Source of the DNA: Lachnospiraceae bacterium
Lineage (GTDB): Bacteria; Bacillota; Clostridia; Lachnospirales; Lachnospiraceae
Direction of reading: 5' to 3'
Assembly (NCBI GenBank): GCA_900753305.1
Contig: CAADYR010000147.1
Span: 1-25,913 of the forward strand
DNA: 25,913 nt
Both the position numbers and the translations under genes were made by a program. Below the pieces are notes generated by a model. It made no database searches, was not told where the DNA came from, and saw only the letters and a program-made list of their open reading frames with translations. Shown one piece after another: positions 1 through 7,676 of this stretch. Every line of letters starts with the position of its first letter. The first letter of the stretch is position 1.

Positions 1-85
1 TAGAGACTATGAGGTAGATAGGGCATGGGTGTAAGTGCAGAGATGCACTGAGCTGAATGTCACTAATAGGTCGAGGGCTTATCCG
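1..85 (+). rRNA. 23S rRNA, 3' end (partial)
   Basis: The first ~85 bases match the conserved 3' terminus of bacterial 23S rRNA: the segment around the final helices with GTGTAAGTGCAGAGATGCAC, then CACTAATAGGTCGAGGGCTT, which is the last universally conserved stretch. The gene enters from the left edge, so only its end is visible. The exact 3' nucleotide is approximate. No 5S rRNA follows before the tRNAs; the 77-base spacer holds a GGTTTTGAGGGAACA stretch of the kind I associate with post-23S spacers in related Clostridia (from memory). Confidence 0.95.
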
Positions 86-162
86 AAAAGGCACAGGAAA
101 GAGATACAATGGATGAAGATAGTTTTCAGTATTCGGTTTTGAGGGAACACAAATATTAGTAT

Positions 163-234
163 GGCTCCGTGGTCAAGCGGTTAAGACATCGCCCTTTCAC
201 GGCGGTAACACGGGTTCGATTCCCGTCGGAGTCA
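163..234 (+). tRNA. tRNA-Glu (anticodon UUC)
   Basis: A 72-nt cloverleaf. The acceptor stem GGCTCCG pairs with CGGAGTC (one G-U) and is followed by discriminator A234. The anticodon loop 194-200 (CTTTCAC) carries UUC at 196-198. The T arm has the normal GGTTCGATTCC core. The CCA end is not encoded, so it must be added by CCA-adding enzyme. It probably belongs to the rRNA operon transcript, since no promoter is obvious in the spacer after 23S. Confidence 0.97.
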
Positions 235-240
235 TTGAAT

Positions 241-313
241 GGGATCTTAGCTCAGCTGGGAGAGCATCTGCCTTACAAGCAGAGGGTCACAGGTTCGAGC
301 CCTGTAGGTCCCA
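241..313 (+). tRNA. tRNA-Val (anticodon UAC)
   Basis: A 73-nt cloverleaf six bases after tRNA-Glu. The acceptor stem GGGATCT pairs with AGGTCCC (one U-G), discriminator A313. The anticodon arm TCTGC-CTTACAA-GCAGA gives anticodon UAC. The D arm (AGCTCAGCTGGGAGAGC) and T arm (GGTTCGAGCC) are typical. CCA is not encoded. It is the last gene of the rRNA/tRNA transcript, closed by the terminator that starts about ten bases downstream. Confidence 0.97.
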
Positions 314-322
314 CTTTTATTT

Positions 323-355
323 AGACAATGATGTGTTGTATCATTGTCTTTTTGT
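323..355 (+). terminator. Intrinsic terminator of the rRNA-tRNA operon
   Basis: A perfect 10-bp stem AGACAATGAT (323-332) / ATCATTGTCT (340-349) with a 7-nt loop, followed by a T-rich tail (TTTTTGTTTTAT). It lies ten bases after tRNA-Val and before the promoter of the next gene. Confidence 0.92.
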
Positions 356-365
356 TTTATCTAAT

Positions 366-393
366 TTGCAAATGTAAAGGATTGTGTTATACT
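366..393 (+). promoter_or_regulatory. Sigma-A-type promoter, extended -10
   Basis: TTGCAA at 366-371, a 16-bp spacer, then TATACT at 388-393 preceded by TGT, i.e. an extended -10 (TGnTATACT). It lies between the rRNA-operon terminator and the small gene at 448. Directly overlapping and following the -10 is a 19-base dyad, TACTTAT (390-396) / ATAAGTA (402-408), which could be an operator or chance in AT-rich DNA. Confidence 0.7.
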
Positions 394-447
394 TATTATA
401 TATAAGTAAGGTGCAATAAGTAAATATCTATATAAGTGGAGATTACT

Positions 448-768
448 ATGGGGAAACAGAGTTTTGATAGTAAGGATTCAGAAACTAAAGTGATTACTTT
501 AGATGATATTATTGGTAAGACAGAAAAAAAACAGGAAAATGTTATTAAAATTCCAGAAGAAACAAAGAGTATATTGCCACTTGGGATGCGTGAAATCAAA
601 TTGGAGGATATAGATAAGAAAAAGGTGAATTATATTGAGAATCCTCTTCCTGTTCCGAAAAGAAGAGAGCACAAAGAAATGGGATATTTAATCAATGAAC
701 TGCCTCCTGATAAGGACGATTTTGATCTTAAAGATATGAATGGAATGGATTTTTTTGATATAGAATAA
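448..768 (+). CDS. Small acidic protein of unknown function, upstream of tepA
   Basis: 106 residues, strongly charged, with no signal peptide, membrane segment or cysteine. I do not recognise a characterised family. A central stretch NPLPVPKRREHKEMGY looks like a conserved motif (I recall similar NPLP-x-PKK/R segments in other Lachnospiraceae hypothetical proteins, unverified), followed by an acidic tail rich in D, F and M (DDFDLKDMNGMDFFDIE). ATG448 is chosen over the in-frame GTG at 436 because GTGGAG at 436-441 makes a good ribosome binding site six bases before 448. It has its own promoter (366-393) and is followed by an intrinsic terminator before tepA, so it may be a monocistronic gene with leaky readthrough. 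The short conserved motif plus acidic tail would suit a binding or adaptor protein, but that is only speculation. Confidence 0.75.
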   Translation: MGKQSFDSKDSETKVITLDDIIGKTEKKQENVIKIPEETKSILPLGMREIKLEDIDKKKVNYIENPLPVPKRREHKEMGYLINELPPDKDDFDLKDMNGMDFFDIE

Positions 769-792
769 TTCATAAATATTTGAAGAACACTA

Positions 793-820
793 AAAGAAAC
801 CAATGTGGTTTCTTTTTTTA
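793..820 (+). terminator. Intrinsic terminator between small gene and tepA
   Basis: A 9-bp stem AAAGAAACC (793-801) / GGTTTCTTT (807-815), 5-nt loop, then a run of T. It sits 25 bases after the stop of the small gene and 27 bases before tepA. There is no clear promoter between the hairpin and the tepA start, so tepA probably depends on readthrough. Confidence 0.85.
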
Positions 821-846
821 TTTTGAAATTTATGGAGGATATGATA

Positions 847-1548
847 ATGGAACAGCATGAAAACGATAAAGATAGCAAATTAGATAATAAAAAGTATAAA
901 GATGAAAAAATTGAAAAAGAAAGCCAGGTTACGTTAGAAGAAAACTCAGAAAATCATAGAATTCATTTAATTACTATCATAGGAGAAATTGAAGGTCATG
1001 AGAATGCAGGTAACCAGACCAAGGTAACCAAATATGAATTACTATTACCACAGTTAGCATCTATTGAAGACAGCAGAGATATTGACGGAGTGTTATTACT
1101 TTTGAATACTATGGGAGGAGATGTAGAGGCAGGATTGGCAATAGCTGAAATGATAGCTTCTTTGAGTAAACCGACAGTATCTCTGGTGTTGGGCGGGAGT
1201 CATAGTATTGGAGTTCCTATAGCAGTCAGTACAGATTATTCCTTTATAGTTCCAACTGGAACTATGGTAATACATCCTGTCAGGATGAGTGGAATGGTGA
1301 TAGGAGCACCACAGACTTTTAATTATTTCAGGGATGTGCAAAATCGGATCATCTGTTTTGTATGTGAACATTGCAGAATAAAGAAGGAAAGACTGGAAGA
1401 ACTGATGATGGAAACAGAAGTACTTACGAAAGATATCGGTTCTGTACTTGAAGGAAATGAAACTGTCCGAGAAGGAATTATTGATGAAATTGGGGGAATA
1501 TCACAGGCAGTTTCAAAGCTTCATGAATTGATCAGACAAGGGAAATAA
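847..1548 (+). CDS. tepA: TepA-like ClpP-family serine peptidase
   Basis: 233 residues. After a charged ~40-residue N-terminal extension comes a ClpP/crotonase-fold domain. Candidate catalytic triad by alignment in memory to ClpP: Ser in GGSHSIGVPIA, His in VIHPVRMSG, Asp in LTKDIGSVLEG; the final helix motif GIIDEIGG matches the ClpP 'GLID' region. The B. subtilis homologue TepA (YmfB) was linked to protein export and lies just upstream of spoIIIE, exactly as here upstream of ftsK. GGAGG at 834-838 is eight bases from ATG847 and only two from ATG841, so 847 is preferred; the longer frame from 805 overlaps the terminator stem. No Clp ATPase-binding features can be judged. Function as a cytosolic or membrane-associated peptidase is inferred from family; substrate unknown. 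Confidence 0.88.
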   Translation: MEQHENDKDSKLDNKKYKDEKIEKESQVTLEENSENHRIHLITIIGEIEGHENAGNQTKVTKYELLLPQLASIEDSRDIDGVLLLLNTMGGDVEAGLAIAEMIASLSKPTVSLVLGGSHSIGVPIAVSTDYSFIVPTGTMVIHPVRMSGMVIGAPQTFNYFRDVQNRIICFVCEHCRIKKERLEELMMETEVLTKDIGSVLEGNETVREGIIDEIGGISQAVSKLHELIRQGK

Positions 1549-1561
1549 TATTAGATTTACC

Positions 1562-1590
1562 ATGACAAGTGCTGTGATAAATGATATACT
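1562..1590 (+). promoter_or_regulatory. Sigma-A-type promoter of ftsK, extended -10
   Basis: ATGACA (1562-1567), 17-bp spacer, then TGATATACT (1582-1590), a full extended -10. Predicted transcription start near 1597, giving a short leader to the ftsK ribosome binding site at 1622-1630. It explains why an in-frame ATG at 1581 cannot be the translation start. Confidence 0.72.
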
Positions 1591-1634
1591 ATATTTTATG
1601 TAATGTGAAATATAGAGCAACAGGGGGAAGTATT

Positions 1635-4337
1635 ATGGCATCTGCATCGGGAAGAAAGACTACGAAAGGCAGAACGAATACAAAATCGAAAGGAAAAAAA
1701 CGTACTGCAAGGAAAGATGTTGATATCGCAGTAAAAAATGAAGTTGTTTTAATCTGCATTTTTGCTGCAGCAATTTTTTTATTTTTGTGTGTAACACATA
1801 TCATTCATGGAACAGCAGCCGATGGAATCAGAAGTGCAATGTTTGGAGTATTTGGTTTACTTGCATATATCGTTCCTATCATGGTCTTTTTGGGATTTGC
1901 GTTTGGAATATCAAATAAAGGAAATACAGTGGCGGTAATTAAGCTGGTAAGTGCAGTTATTCTGATTTTCCTGCTGGGTATATTGTCATATATGTTCTTA
2001 AAACAAAATGACATGATACAGGAAGGGCAATTGATCTCTTCCTTATATCATTCATCGGCAGAACATCATGCTGGTGGTGGAGTACTGTTTGGCAGCATAG
2101 CATATGGACTGTATCGGCTGATCGGTTTTGGAGGTACTCTTTTTCTGGTAATTGTGTTAGTAATTATATCTGTCGTATTTATAACAGAAAGAAGTTTTCT
2201 ATCAGGTATCAGAAAGGGAGGATCTTATCTATGGGAATCCGCTAAAGAAGATGCGGCGCGAATGCGTGAATATCGGGAGAGTCTTGACGAATATGACGAA
2301 GAATATGAATATGATGAATATGAAGAAAGAGAACGTCAAAGAGTTGCCAGGAGAAAAAAACAGGCAGAATTAAAACAGGAAAAAAAGGAAGTACCTGAAA
2401 GAAGAATGGATAAGAAGGCAAGAGGTGTTATATCCAGTGAATCTGTAACTCTGCAAAAGGCGAAGCCATCTCTTGGAACCAAAGCAGACATTCATGAAAT
2501 CATATTAAATGATATTGATAATAACACAGTATCAGAAGATATCCATGTATCACCGTATGGTGAGAATTATGAACAGGAAGCGCCGGATAAAGTACCATTT
2601 CCACAGGATTTGAAAATGGAATCTGAACTTTCCATTCAGGAGGTGAATACGGTATTTGAAAGCGCACAGGAGCCGGAGATATGGAGTAAATCAGATATTG
2701 CGGATGAAAGTGTACTGGAGACAATGCCTGAACCTGTGACGGAGCAGACTCCCAGAAATCGAAACACCACAAAAAAAGCACAGCCTGAGGATAAAGTTGA
2801 AATAGCAAAGGAAGAAGAAAAAATTGCACAACAGATTCAAAACAGTGAAAATCAGGAACAAAAATATGTATTTCCACCGCTTTCTTTATTAAAAAAGGGA
2901 GAAGGAACAAAGGGTGATTCTGTAATGCAGTTGAAAGAAACGGCATTTCGATTACAGCAGACATTACAGAATTTTGGAGTTAAGGTGACAATCACGGATA
3001 TTAGTCAGGGACCTTCCGTAACCAGGTATGAACTGCAGCCTGAACAGGGCGTAAAGGTAAGTAAGATTGTAGGACTTGCAGATGACATTAAACTTAATCT
3101 TGCTGCAACTGATATCCGAATAGAAGCGCCTATTCCTGGCAAGGCAGCCGTAGGAATAGAAGTTCCCAATAAGGAAAACAGTGCAGTGGCGTTGAGGGAT
3201 TTATTAGAATCGGAGGAATTCAAAAAGTTCCCTTCCAATATATGCTTTGCAGTAGGTAAGGACATAGGTGGTCAGGTGGTAGTTGCGGATATAGCCAAAA
3301 TGCCCCATCTTCTGATCGCCGGCGCTACAGGATCCGGTAAATCAGTTTGTATTAATACCATCATTATGAGTATTTTATACAAGGCTGATCCTGCTGATGT
3401 AAAAATGATCATGATCGATCCTAAGGTAGTAGAATTAAGTGTATATAATGGAATACCACATTTGATGATCCCTGTAGTAACTGATCCTAAAAAGGCTTCT
3501 GCAGCACTTCATTGGGGTGTTGCGGAAATGACGGATCGTTATAAGAAATTTGCTGATATGAATGTCAGAGATCTGAAAGGATACAATAAGGCAGTGGAGA
3601 ACGGTAAACTTTCTCCTGATGGGGAACCGTTACAAAAAATGCCCCAACTGGTTATTATTGTAGATGAGCTTGCGGATTTGATGATGGTAGCTTCTAATGA
3701 GGTTGAAGAGAGCATTTGTAGACTTGCACAGTTAGCACGTGCTGCCGGAATCCATCTGATTATTGCAACGCAAAGACCTTCCGTAGACGTCATTACAGGT
3801 CTGATCAAAGCGAATATGCCGAGCAGGGTTGCTTTTAGCGTGTCAAGCGGTGTAGATTCCAGAACGATTCTGGATATGAATGGTGCAGAAAAGCTGTTAG
3901 GTAAAGGAGACATGCTGTTCTATCCACAGGGCTATTCCAAACCTGCAAGAATTCAGGGAGCATTTGTTTCTGATTCAGAAGTGTCGGATGTAGTAGAGTT
4001 TATTAAGAATCAAATGCTTGGAAATAACTACAGTTCAGCCGTAGAGGAACAGATAAAGACAATGCAGGGCTCGGGTTCTTCTGGCGGAGCAGGGGGGGCA
4101 TCCGGTGGACATGATGTTGATGTATATTTTGCTGATGCCGGAAGATTTGTGATTGAAAAGGACAAGGCTTCTATAGGTATGTTGCAGAGATTATTTAAAA
4201 TCGGATTTAACCGCGCTGCAAGAATTGTAGATCAGTTGGAAGAAGCAGGTGTTGTCAGTGCAGAAGAAGGAACCAAACCCAGGAAAATTCTTATGAGCAT
4301 GGAACAATTTGAAAATTATCTGGACGAAGCTATGTAA
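1635..4337 (+). CDS. ftsK: DNA translocase FtsK/SpoIIIE
   Basis: 900 residues; pumps DNA through the closing septum at division and/or into the forespore. Order: basic N-terminus (~1-35); about four hydrophobic membrane segments (~35-195); a long acidic/charged linker (~200-410) with a Y/E/D-rich patch; the motor with Walker A GATGSGKS (~563-570) and Walker B LVIIVDELADLM (~672-682); a Gly/Ser linker (GSGSSGGAGGASGG); and the C-terminal winged-helix gamma domain (~825-895) that reads polar DNA motifs. Start ATG1635 follows AGGGGGAAG (1622-1630). The dedicated promoter at 1562-1590 and tepA immediately upstream mirror B. subtilis tepA-spoIIIE. Whether it acts in vegetative division, sporulation or both cannot be told from sequence. 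Confidence 0.97.
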   Translation: MASASGRKTTKGRTNTKSKGKKRTARKDVDIAVKNEVVLICIFAAAIFLFLCVTHIIHGTAADGIRSAMFGVFGLLAYIVPIMVFLGFAFGISNKGNTVAVIKLVSAVILIFLLGILSYMFLKQNDMIQEGQLISSLYHSSAEHHAGGGVLFGSIAYGLYRLIGFGGTLFLVIVLVIISVVFITERSFLSGIRKGGSYLWESAKEDAARMREYRESLDEYDEEYEYDEYEERERQRVARRKKQAELKQEKKEVPERRMDKKARGVISSESVTLQKAKPSLGTKADIHEIILNDIDNNTVSEDIHVSPYGENYEQEAPDKVPFPQDLKMESELSIQEVNTVFESAQEPEIWSKSDIADESVLETMPEPVTEQTPRNRNTTKKAQPEDKVEIAKEEEKIAQQIQNSENQEQKYVFPPLSLLKKGEGTKGDSVMQLKETAFRLQQTLQNFGVKVTITDISQGPSVTRYELQPEQGVKVSKIVGLADDIKLNLAATDIRIEAPIPGKAAVGIEVPNKENSAVALRDLLESEEFKKFPSNICFAVGKDIGGQVVVADIAKMPHLLIAGATGSGKSVCINTIIMSILYKADPADVKMIMIDPKVVELSVYNGIPHLMIPVVTDPKKASAALHWGVAEMTDRYKKFADMNVRDLKGYNKAVENGKLSPDGEPLQKMPQLVIIVDELADLMMVASNEVEESICRLAQLARAAGIHLIIATQRPSVDVITGLIKANMPSRVAFSVSSGVDSRTILDMNGAEKLLGKGDMLFYPQGYSKPARIQGAFVSDSEVSDVVEFIKNQMLGNNYSSAVEEQIKTMQGSGSSGGAGGASGGHDVDVYFADAGRFVIEKDKASIGMLQRLFKIGFNRAARIVDQLEEAGVVSAEEGTKPRKILMSMEQFENYLDEAM

Positions 4338-4342
4338 AGATG

Positions 4343-4369
4343 TTACAATTTTGTCAATGTTCTTATACT
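4343..4369 (+). promoter_or_regulatory. Weak candidate promoter for fhs
   Basis: In the 110-base gap between ftsK and fhs the best -10 is TATACT (4364-4369). The nearest -35-like hexamer TTACAA (4343-4348) gives only a 15-bp spacer and matches poorly. An alternative is TTGTCA (4351-4356) with TAATAA 17 bases on. No tetrahydrofolate-riboswitch-like fold or terminator was recognised in this gap. Confidence 0.25.
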
Positions 4370-4447
4370 GGAATAATAAGTACGCTGAAACGCATGGATG
4401 AACAGAGAAGGATATAAGAGAAACATAAGGAAAAGGATAGGAGTAGA

Positions 4448-6121
4448 ATGATGAAAACAGACATTGAGATTGCACAGGAAGCTGAATTAAAACCAATTAC
4501 TGAAGTTGCAAAATCATTGGACATGACCATGGATGATTTGGAACTGTATGGTAAGTACAAGGCGAAGATATCAGATGAGTATTTAAAAAAGATTGAAAAA
4601 AATGAAAATGGTAAATTAATTCTTGTGACAGCAATTAATCCTACTCCGGCAGGAGAAGGAAAAACAACTACCAGCGTTGGCTTAGGTCAGGCATTTGGAA
4701 AAATGGGACTTAAAGCAGTTATTGCATTAAGGGAGCCTTCTCTTGGACCTTGTTTTGGCATAAAAGGTGGCGCTGCCGGAGGTGGAAGGGCGCAGGTTGT
4801 TCCTATGGAAGATCTGAATCTTCATTTTACAGGTGATTTTCATGCAATAACATCTGCAAATAATCTGTGTGCAGCGTTATTAGATAACCATATCCAACAG
4901 GGAAATGAATTGGGAATTGATACCAGACAGATCGTATGGAAAAGATGTCTGGATATGAACGACAGAGTATTGCGAAATGTTGTAGTAGGTCTTGGAAACA
5001 AAATGGATGGTTTCGTTCGAGAGGATCATTTTGTAATTACAGTTGCTTCAGAAATTATGGCGGTACTTTGTCTGGCAGAAGATATGGAAGACCTTAAGAA
5101 AAGACTGGACCGTATGGTAGTAGCGTATAATTATGCAGGAGAACCTGTTACTGCTGGACAAATCCATGCAACGGGTGCCATGGCAGCACTTTTAAAGGAT
5201 GCAATAAAACCTAACCTGATCCAGACGCTTGAACATACGCCGGCAATTGTTCATGGTGGACCTTTTGCCAATATTGCACATGGCTGCAACAGCGTCAGAG
5301 CAACCAAGGCAGCATTAAAAATGGCAGATTACGTTGTGACGGAAGCAGGATTTGGCGCAGACCTTGGTGCAGAGAAGTTTTTTGATATCAAATGCCGTAT
5401 GTCAGGTCTGAAACCGGATGCAGTTGTGCTCGTAGCGACAATCAGGGCATTAAAGTATAATGGTGGAGTTGCCAAAAAAGATTTAAATGCAGAGAATATG
5501 GAAGCTTTGAATAAGGGCATTGCCAATCTTGAAAAGCATATTGAAAATTTACATAAATATGGGGTTCCGGTCGTTGTTACATTAAATGCATTTATTACAG
5601 ATACAGAAGAAGAAATTGCTTTTGTAAGAAATTTCTGCAAAGACAGAAACTGTGAATTTGCTTTATCACAGGTATGGGAAAAAGGCGGAGAAGGCGGTAT
5701 TGAACTGGCTAAAGCAGTATTAAATACAATTGAGACAAAGGAAAGTCATTTTAAACCATTATATGATGAAAAGCAGCCTATACGAGATAAGATTACCTGT
5801 ATTGCAAAGGAAATCTATGGAGCTGATGAAGTTGTATTTGCACCGGCTGCATCAAAGCAAATTGATCGATTGGAAAGTCAGGGATATGGTCTGTTGCCTA
5901 TTTGTATGGCGAAGAATCAGTATTCTTTATCCGATGATCCAACTTTATTAGGACGTCCAAGAGGTTTTGCAATTAATATCAGAGAAGTATATGTATCTGC
6001 TGGAGCAGGTTTTGTTGTTGCGTTAACAGGGACTGTTATGACTATGCCAGGACTTCCAAAAGAACCGGCGGCTTACCAGATCGATGTAACAGATGACGGC
6101 GTAATTACTGGATTATTTTAA
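4448..6121 (+). CDS. fhs: Formate-tetrahydrofolate ligase
   Basis: 557 residues, the normal length for the family. It joins formate to THF using ATP to give 10-formyl-THF, feeding purine and methionine synthesis and, in acetogens, the methyl branch of the Wood-Ljungdahl pathway. Diagnostic stretches: P-loop PTPAGEGKTTT (~66-76), GIKGGAAGGGRAQVVPMEDL, and LNLHFTGDFHAI, which are near-invariant in FTHFS. AGGAG at 4439-4443 is four bases from ATG4448 and seven from ATG4451; the second ATG may be the real start (556 aa). No other Wood-Ljungdahl gene is in the window, so its presence alone does not show acetogenesis. Folate-linked partners (5-FCL, thyX) occur further along. Confidence 0.98.
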   Translation: MMKTDIEIAQEAELKPITEVAKSLDMTMDDLELYGKYKAKISDEYLKKIEKNENGKLILVTAINPTPAGEGKTTTSVGLGQAFGKMGLKAVIALREPSLGPCFGIKGGAAGGGRAQVVPMEDLNLHFTGDFHAITSANNLCAALLDNHIQQGNELGIDTRQIVWKRCLDMNDRVLRNVVVGLGNKMDGFVREDHFVITVASEIMAVLCLAEDMEDLKKRLDRMVVAYNYAGEPVTAGQIHATGAMAALLKDAIKPNLIQTLEHTPAIVHGGPFANIAHGCNSVRATKAALKMADYVVTEAGFGADLGAEKFFDIKCRMSGLKPDAVVLVATIRALKYNGGVAKKDLNAENMEALNKGIANLEKHIENLHKYGVPVVVTLNAFITDTEEEIAFVRNFCKDRNCEFALSQVWEKGGEGGIELAKAVLNTIETKESHFKPLYDEKQPIRDKITCIAKEIYGADEVVFAPAASKQIDRLESQGYGLLPICMAKNQYSLSDDPTLLGRPRGFAINIREVYVSAGAGFVVALTGTVMTMPGLPKEPAAYQIDVTDDGVITGLF

Positions 6122-6133
6122 CTATGATGATCA

Positions 6134-6158
6134 GACTGCTTGAGGACATCAGGCAGTC
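6134..6158 (+). other. Hairpin between fhs and the zinc-ribbon gene
   Basis: A 10-bp stem GACTGCTTGA (6134-6143) / TCAGGCAGTC (6149-6158) with one T-G pair and the 5-nt loop GGACA. It begins 13 bases after the fhs stop. No T-run follows, so it is not a standard intrinsic terminator; it could stabilise the fhs mRNA 3' end, attenuate, or be a processing site. A ribosome binding site (GAGGAG, 6168-6173) follows directly. Confidence 0.7.
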
Positions 6159-6183
6159 AGGACTAGCGAGGAGTCTGCCCAAT

Positions 6184-7638
6184 ATGAAATGTCCAAATTG
6201 TGGAAAAGAGATAGAAGAGGGAAAACTGCTGTGTGAACATTGTGGGGAAGAGATTAAGATTGTGCCGGATTTTGATATAGAATTGGAGGCGCAATTAAAT
6301 GAGACAATCAATAACATGGCAGAGGATATTACAGCATCAGATACAGATGAAGATTCGGATACGGATGATCTGAAAGAGAGTTTCAGAGACTACTATCCGG
6401 AACATGGGTTACATGGAAATGGAAAGAAAGCAGTTGTTATCGGAGCTGGTGTCGTTGCTGTAGTGGCAATTATTGCAATTGTGATGGCAGGTGTGCAGAA
6501 TTCCAGAGATAATTCCTATGAATATCAGTATAACAGGGCAATAGAATGTGCAGCCAGTGATCATTATGATGAGGCAATTGCCTATCTGGAAAGGGCACTT
6601 GCGTTAGATTCAGACCATACAGATGCCCGTTTCCTACTGGCAAAATATTATGATAAAAACGGTCAGCAACAAAGTGCAATATCAGTACTTACGGAATTGC
6701 TTCAGTTTGATCTTGATAATGAAGAGGAAGTATATGATCTGCTTTTATCAATTTATCAGGAAAGAAAAGAATATGATAAAATGGGCGATCTGCTGAAAGA
6801 CTGTGACAGTGAGGCCATACTTGCAAAATACAATGAATATGCTGCACTCGCACCTTCTTTTAATAAAGAAGGTGGAGTATACGATGAACTGATTTCTATC
6901 ACAATATCAGGAAATACAGATGGATTTGTATATTATACAATGGATGGAACGACACCAACAACGAATTCGCTTGTATATGAAACACCGATTCTTTTAGAGT
7001 CAGGAGACTATACTTTGAAGGCATTCTTTGTCAATATGTACGGTATTTCCAGTGATATAGTAACCCAAAATTATTATATCAGTCTGTCGGAACCGGAAGA
7101 GCCGGTAGTCAGCCTGGAAAGTGGAACTTATGATAAACCACAGTTCATAGAAATATATCACAATGATGATACAAAGATATTTTATACATTAGATGGTTCG
7201 GTTCCAAATTCAAAGAGCAACAGGTATACAGAACCAATTGAAATGCCATACGGTGTCAGCAATTTTTCTATTGTTGCCATTAATGAGGACGGGCTGGCAA
7301 GTCCGATTGTCAAGCGTACCTATCAGTTGTATATTCAGGCTAATTTTTCACCTGAGCTGGCAACGCAGGTATTGGTCAATAATTTATGGGCAAAAGGTTA
7401 TCTGGCTGATACAGAAGGACATATTTCAAATAAGCTGGGAATGAATCAGTACAGGGTCGATACTGCTGTAGAAATTGACGGTATCATATATTATATTGTA
7501 TATGAAGAATATGTTGATACTACGGGCAGAGTGCATGATGCCAGTAATTTATATGCAATCAATGCAGATACTGCTGAATTATTTAAAGCATGGAAGATTG
7601 GAGAAGGAAAATACAATCTCAGAGCTTTGGAAGAATAA
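6184..7638 (+). CDS. Zinc-ribbon / membrane / TPR / FN3-associated repeat protein
   Basis: 484 residues from ATG6184; the frame is open to 6124, but that part contains the hairpin, while GAGGAG lies ten bases before 6184. Order: N-terminal zinc ribbon with CPNC (4-7) and CEHC (17-20); an acidic linker; one membrane segment (~83-105, AVVIGAGVVAVVAIIAIVMA); TPR-like helices (~112-200, with YDEAIAYLERALALD); two Fn3_assoc/chitobiase-type repeats (~229-300 and ~310-382), each with a core F-YYTMDG-T-P or IFYTLDG-S-P; and a C-terminal ~90-residue domain I do not recognise. Predicted topology is zinc ribbon inside, repeats outside. The repeats suggest carbohydrate or surface binding, but no catalytic motif is seen. 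Function unknown; possibly cotranscribed with fhs. Confidence 0.85.
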   Translation: MKCPNCGKEIEEGKLLCEHCGEEIKIVPDFDIELEAQLNETINNMAEDITASDTDEDSDTDDLKESFRDYYPEHGLHGNGKKAVVIGAGVVAVVAIIAIVMAGVQNSRDNSYEYQYNRAIECAASDHYDEAIAYLERALALDSDHTDARFLLAKYYDKNGQQQSAISVLTELLQFDLDNEEEVYDLLLSIYQERKEYDKMGDLLKDCDSEAILAKYNEYAALAPSFNKEGGVYDELISITISGNTDGFVYYTMDGTTPTTNSLVYETPILLESGDYTLKAFFVNMYGISSDIVTQNYYISLSEPEEPVVSLESGTYDKPQFIEIYHNDDTKIFYTLDGSVPNSKSNRYTEPIEMPYGVSNFSIVAINEDGLASPIVKRTYQLYIQANFSPELATQVLVNNLWAKGYLADTEGHISNKLGMNQYRVDTAVEIDGIIYYIVYEEYVDTTGRVHDASNLYAINADTAELFKAWKIGEGKYNLRALEE

Positions 7639-7676
7639 GTAATAAGGTATATTCATACAGAAATTTAGAAAAATAG

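Noticed and set aside
163..355. tRNA-associated attachment site for an integrative element
   Set aside because: No integrase, no repeat of the tRNA 3' ends in the window, and the downstream genes are core genes.
805..846. Longer tepA start at GTG805
   Set aside because: The segment lies in the terminator hairpin and its T-tail; GGAGG at 834-838 points to ATG847.
1581..1634. Longer ftsK start at ATG1581
   Set aside because: It overlaps the -10 hexamer of the predicted ftsK promoter and has no ribosome binding site; ATG1635 has AGGGGGAAG upstream.
2500..2964. 154-codon open frame on the minus strand inside ftsK
   Set aside because: Antisense to the low-complexity acidic linker of ftsK, where such frames arise by composition.
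4338..4447. THF riboswitch upstream of fhs
   Set aside because: The gap is only 110 bases and I could not find the pairing pattern or conserved cores of the known THF riboswitch; only a weak promoter candidate remains.
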